Below, one piece after another: positions 5,791 to 6,654 of a stretch of DNA of 6,654 bases. Position numbers and translations under genes: made by a program. Location: positions 1 through 6,654 of the forward strand of contig JACPVN010000531.1 in NCBI GenBank assembly GCA_016191715.1. Reading direction: 5' to 3'. The DNA comes from Ignavibacteriota bacterium. GTDB lineage: Bacteria; Bacteroidota; Ignavibacteria; UBA10030; SZUA-254. The first letter of the stretch is position 1. The number at the start of each line of letters is the position of its first letter. The notes under the pieces were generated by a model. That model saw only the letters and a list, made by a program, of their open reading frames with translations, ran no database searches and had not been told where the DNA came from.

Positions 5791-6246
5791 TGCGGCAAAC
5801 ACTCCTGCGCTTGGTACACTTGCTGCCGTAAAGCTCCAATGATACCCGTTTGTCAGTGTTTCACCTGCATTGGAAAGAATGTTTGAGGTTATGTTTACTG
5901 TAACAACTTCACCATTCAAAAAATCAACAGTTGGATTAAATGTTATAATTGTATTCCCTCCGCTAAACGCAATCATTCCTCTATGTCGTCCGCTTATTTG
6001 TCCATATACGAGAAACGAGGCTGTGTCATTAAACGTTGTCGTATCCATCGGTACAGCAAACGTAACCTGTATGGTTGTGTTGGGTGAGACGTTGAGCGCG
6101 TTCTGTGCGGGAGAAACGCTCACCACTTGTGCAGTGAGATATGCAATTTGTGATGTGAGTAAAAAACAGAGAGCAATCAGTAACAATCGTGTTGCAATCT
6201 GTTGTAAAGAGTTGGCGTTAACAAATGTTAGAATATGTTTGGACAT
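5053..6246 (-). CDS. N-terminal part of the giant secreted FG-GAP repeat protein: signal peptide, Ig-like domain, five repeats
   Basis: The 397-codon frame begins with a basic N-terminus and a hydrophobic stretch (about residues 19-38, RLLLIALCFLLTSQIAYLTA). This is a Sec signal peptide, likely cleaved near TAQ at 38-40. Residues about 41-141 resemble a Big_5 (SbsA Ig-like) domain: VSPAQNALNVSPNTTIQVTF, VPMDTTTF, and a closing GYHWSFTA. Five FG-GAP repeats follow from residue 153. Translation stops at TAG (5055-5053) in the middle of the propeller, directly before the remaining two repeats continue in another frame, so this and 1808-5053 were one gene of about 1480 codons. The start is fixed by AGGAGG at 6257-6252, five bases upstream. 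In T9SS bacteria such proteins cross the inner membrane by Sec and the outer membrane by the C-terminal sorting domain. This part alone would reach the periplasm but not exit. Confidence 0.88.
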   Translation of the reverse strand: MSKHILTFVNANSLQQIATRLLLIALCFLLTSQIAYLTAQVVSVSPAQNALNVSPNTTIQVTFAVPMDTTTFNDTASFLVYGQISGRHRGMIAFSGGNTIITFNPTVDFLNGEVVTVNITSNILSNAGETLTNGYHWSFTAASVPSAGVFAAKVDYATGTSPVAVFISDVDGDGDGDLAVANANSNTVSIFKNNGDGTFTEKVDYEMRGYPSSVFIGDLDGDSDGDLVVVNDTNTVSISRNNGDGTYTAKVDYVTRSYPRSVFISDLDGDGDGDLAVGNGSGTVSILMNNGDGSFTTKVDYETGRVPYSIYVNDVDGDGDGDLAVANLISHTVSILKNNGDGTFTTKVDYAMGGGRAPTSVSISDVDGDGDGDLAVTNIGSNTVSILKNYGDGTFAQ

Positions 6247-6251
6247 GGCGT

Positions 6252-6257
6252 CCTCCT
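6252..6257 (-). promoter_or_regulatory. Strong Shine-Dalgarno (AGGAGG) of the secreted-protein gene
   Basis: A full AGGAGG lies five bases before the ATG at 6246 and settles that start. The 52-base leader between it and the preceding small gene is AT-rich and contains a direct repeat ATTGGT-C-ATTGGT (6271-6276, 6278-6283). I cannot identify a convincing promoter in it, so the gene may have its own promoter or be read from upstream. Confidence 0.8.
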
Positions 6258-6298
6258 GTTGTGTTAGTTAATTGGTCATTGGTGAAATTGTTAATTTG

Positions 6299-6418
6299 TT
6301 ATTCAGTATAAACCATCTTCTGTCGCTTCTTAAATTCCTGCATCGCATTTTTTACTTCTGCCAAATAGGTGTCCTTATCTGCATAAATAATTTCCTTTGG
6401 TCTGGAATTGTCTATCAC
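6299..6418 (-). CDS. Unrecognised 39-residue protein overlapping the YgiT-like antitoxin gene
   Basis: Starting at GTG (6418-6416), which overlaps the TGA of the zinc-finger gene as GTGA, this frame encodes a charged small protein. It begins MIDNSRPKEIIYADKDTYLA and ends KKRQKMVYTE before TAA at 6301-6299. Its composition (Lys/Glu/Tyr, with an amphipathic AEVKNAMQEFKKRQK helix) looks like real protein rather than a random frame. The overlap implies translational coupling. There is no clear ribosome binding site and no upstream ATG in this frame, which is closed upstream by a TGA. I recognise no family. It could be a third small component of the toxin-antitoxin-like locus, or the remnant of a longer gene. 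Confidence 0.5.
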   Translation of the reverse strand: MIDNSRPKEIIYADKDTYLAEVKNAMQEFKKRQKMVYTE

Positions 6419-6654
6419 ATTTCGAACGCAAACACAGGTACTTCAATAATTTTCATTGGTGGTTTTTCTTTTTGAAGCGACGTATCAATTGATTTTGCCA
6501 CTTCGGGTTTCAAAAATTTTTCTCCGCACTGGGAACAAACTCCCATCGGTACATTTTCAAAAATAAATAGCTCACCCTTCCATCGCAATTCCCGTGGATG
6601 CATTTGTTCGTTTACGGTTCCTCCGCAATAATAACAATCACTGTTCTCGTTGCA
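6415..6654 (-). CDS. YgiT-type (MqsA-like) zinc-finger antitoxin, 5' end outside the window
   Basis: The frame is open to the window edge, so the start is missing; 79 residues are visible. They contain two CxxC pairs, CYYCGG (visible residues 7-12) and VCSQCGEKFL (39-48), separated by a beta-rich stretch with FENVPMGVC, and a tail ending MKIIEVPVFAFEM. This is the zinc-ribbon arrangement of the N-terminal domain of MqsA/YgiT antitoxins. In the short members of this family the domain stands alone, without the HTH domain, usually beside a gene for a small toxin such as an MqsR/RelE-fold or DUF4258 protein. Such a partner would be expected just upstream, beyond 6654. An internal ATG at 6603 would remove the first CxxC pair, so it is not the true start. 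The stop overlaps the next small gene. Confidence 0.85.
   Translation of the reverse strand, partial: CNENSDCYYCGGTVNEQMHPRELRWKGELFIFENVPMGVCSQCGEKFLKPEVAKSIDTSLQKEKPPMKIIEVPVFAFEM

Overview
The window reads as a piece of a moderately low-GC genome from the Bacteroidota/Chlorobiota/Ignavibacteriota side of bacteria. The main reason is the large secreted protein in the middle. It ends in a type IX secretion (T9SS type A) sorting domain with the NYPNPFNPTT motif, which is typical of Ignavibacteria-like and related FCB-group genomes. Every gene I can support lies on the minus strand, so the biological reading order runs from high to low coordinates.

In reading order, 6654-6299 holds the end of a YgiT-type (MqsA-like) zinc-finger antitoxin gene. 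A 39-codon gene follows, whose GTG start overlaps the antitoxin stop. Next, 6246-1808 is one very long secreted-protein gene with a perfect AGGAGG ribosome binding site. It encodes a signal peptide, an Ig-like (Big_5-type) domain, seven FG-GAP/VCBS repeats rich in Asp-Gly, a CARDB-like domain, three copies of an unnamed FDAR-containing module, two SdrD_B-like domains, a WNMI repeat region and the T9SS sorting domain. The frame is broken near 5057-5061 by one missing base, so it appears as two abutting reading frames (397 and 1081 codons). A hairpin terminator candidate follows at about 1785-1745.

From 1807 to 1469 there is no gene, but there is a cluster of imperfect inverted repeats. Then comes a compact toxin-antitoxin-like pair: a PIN-domain (VapC-like) protein at 1468-965, overlapping a 65-residue charged helical protein at 972-775. 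A 220-bp gap (774-555) holds two perfect GC-rich hairpins, each with a GAAA loop on one strand. At the left end is a molybdo-iron-sulfur hydroxylase operon of the isoquinoline 1-oxidoreductase type: the complete [2Fe-2S] small subunit (554-87) overlaps by 4 bp the first 30 codons of the Tat-exported molybdopterin subunit (90-1).

The most unusual structure is a 42-bp element at 1994-2035, made of two directly adjacent stem-loops. It sits in frame inside the conserved sorting domain and adds exactly 14 codons. The arms of one of its hairpins differ by one base each from an intergenic hairpin at 615-638, which suggests a small palindromic repeat family that has entered a protein-coding gene. I see no rRNA, tRNA, CRISPR array, transposase or replication origin.
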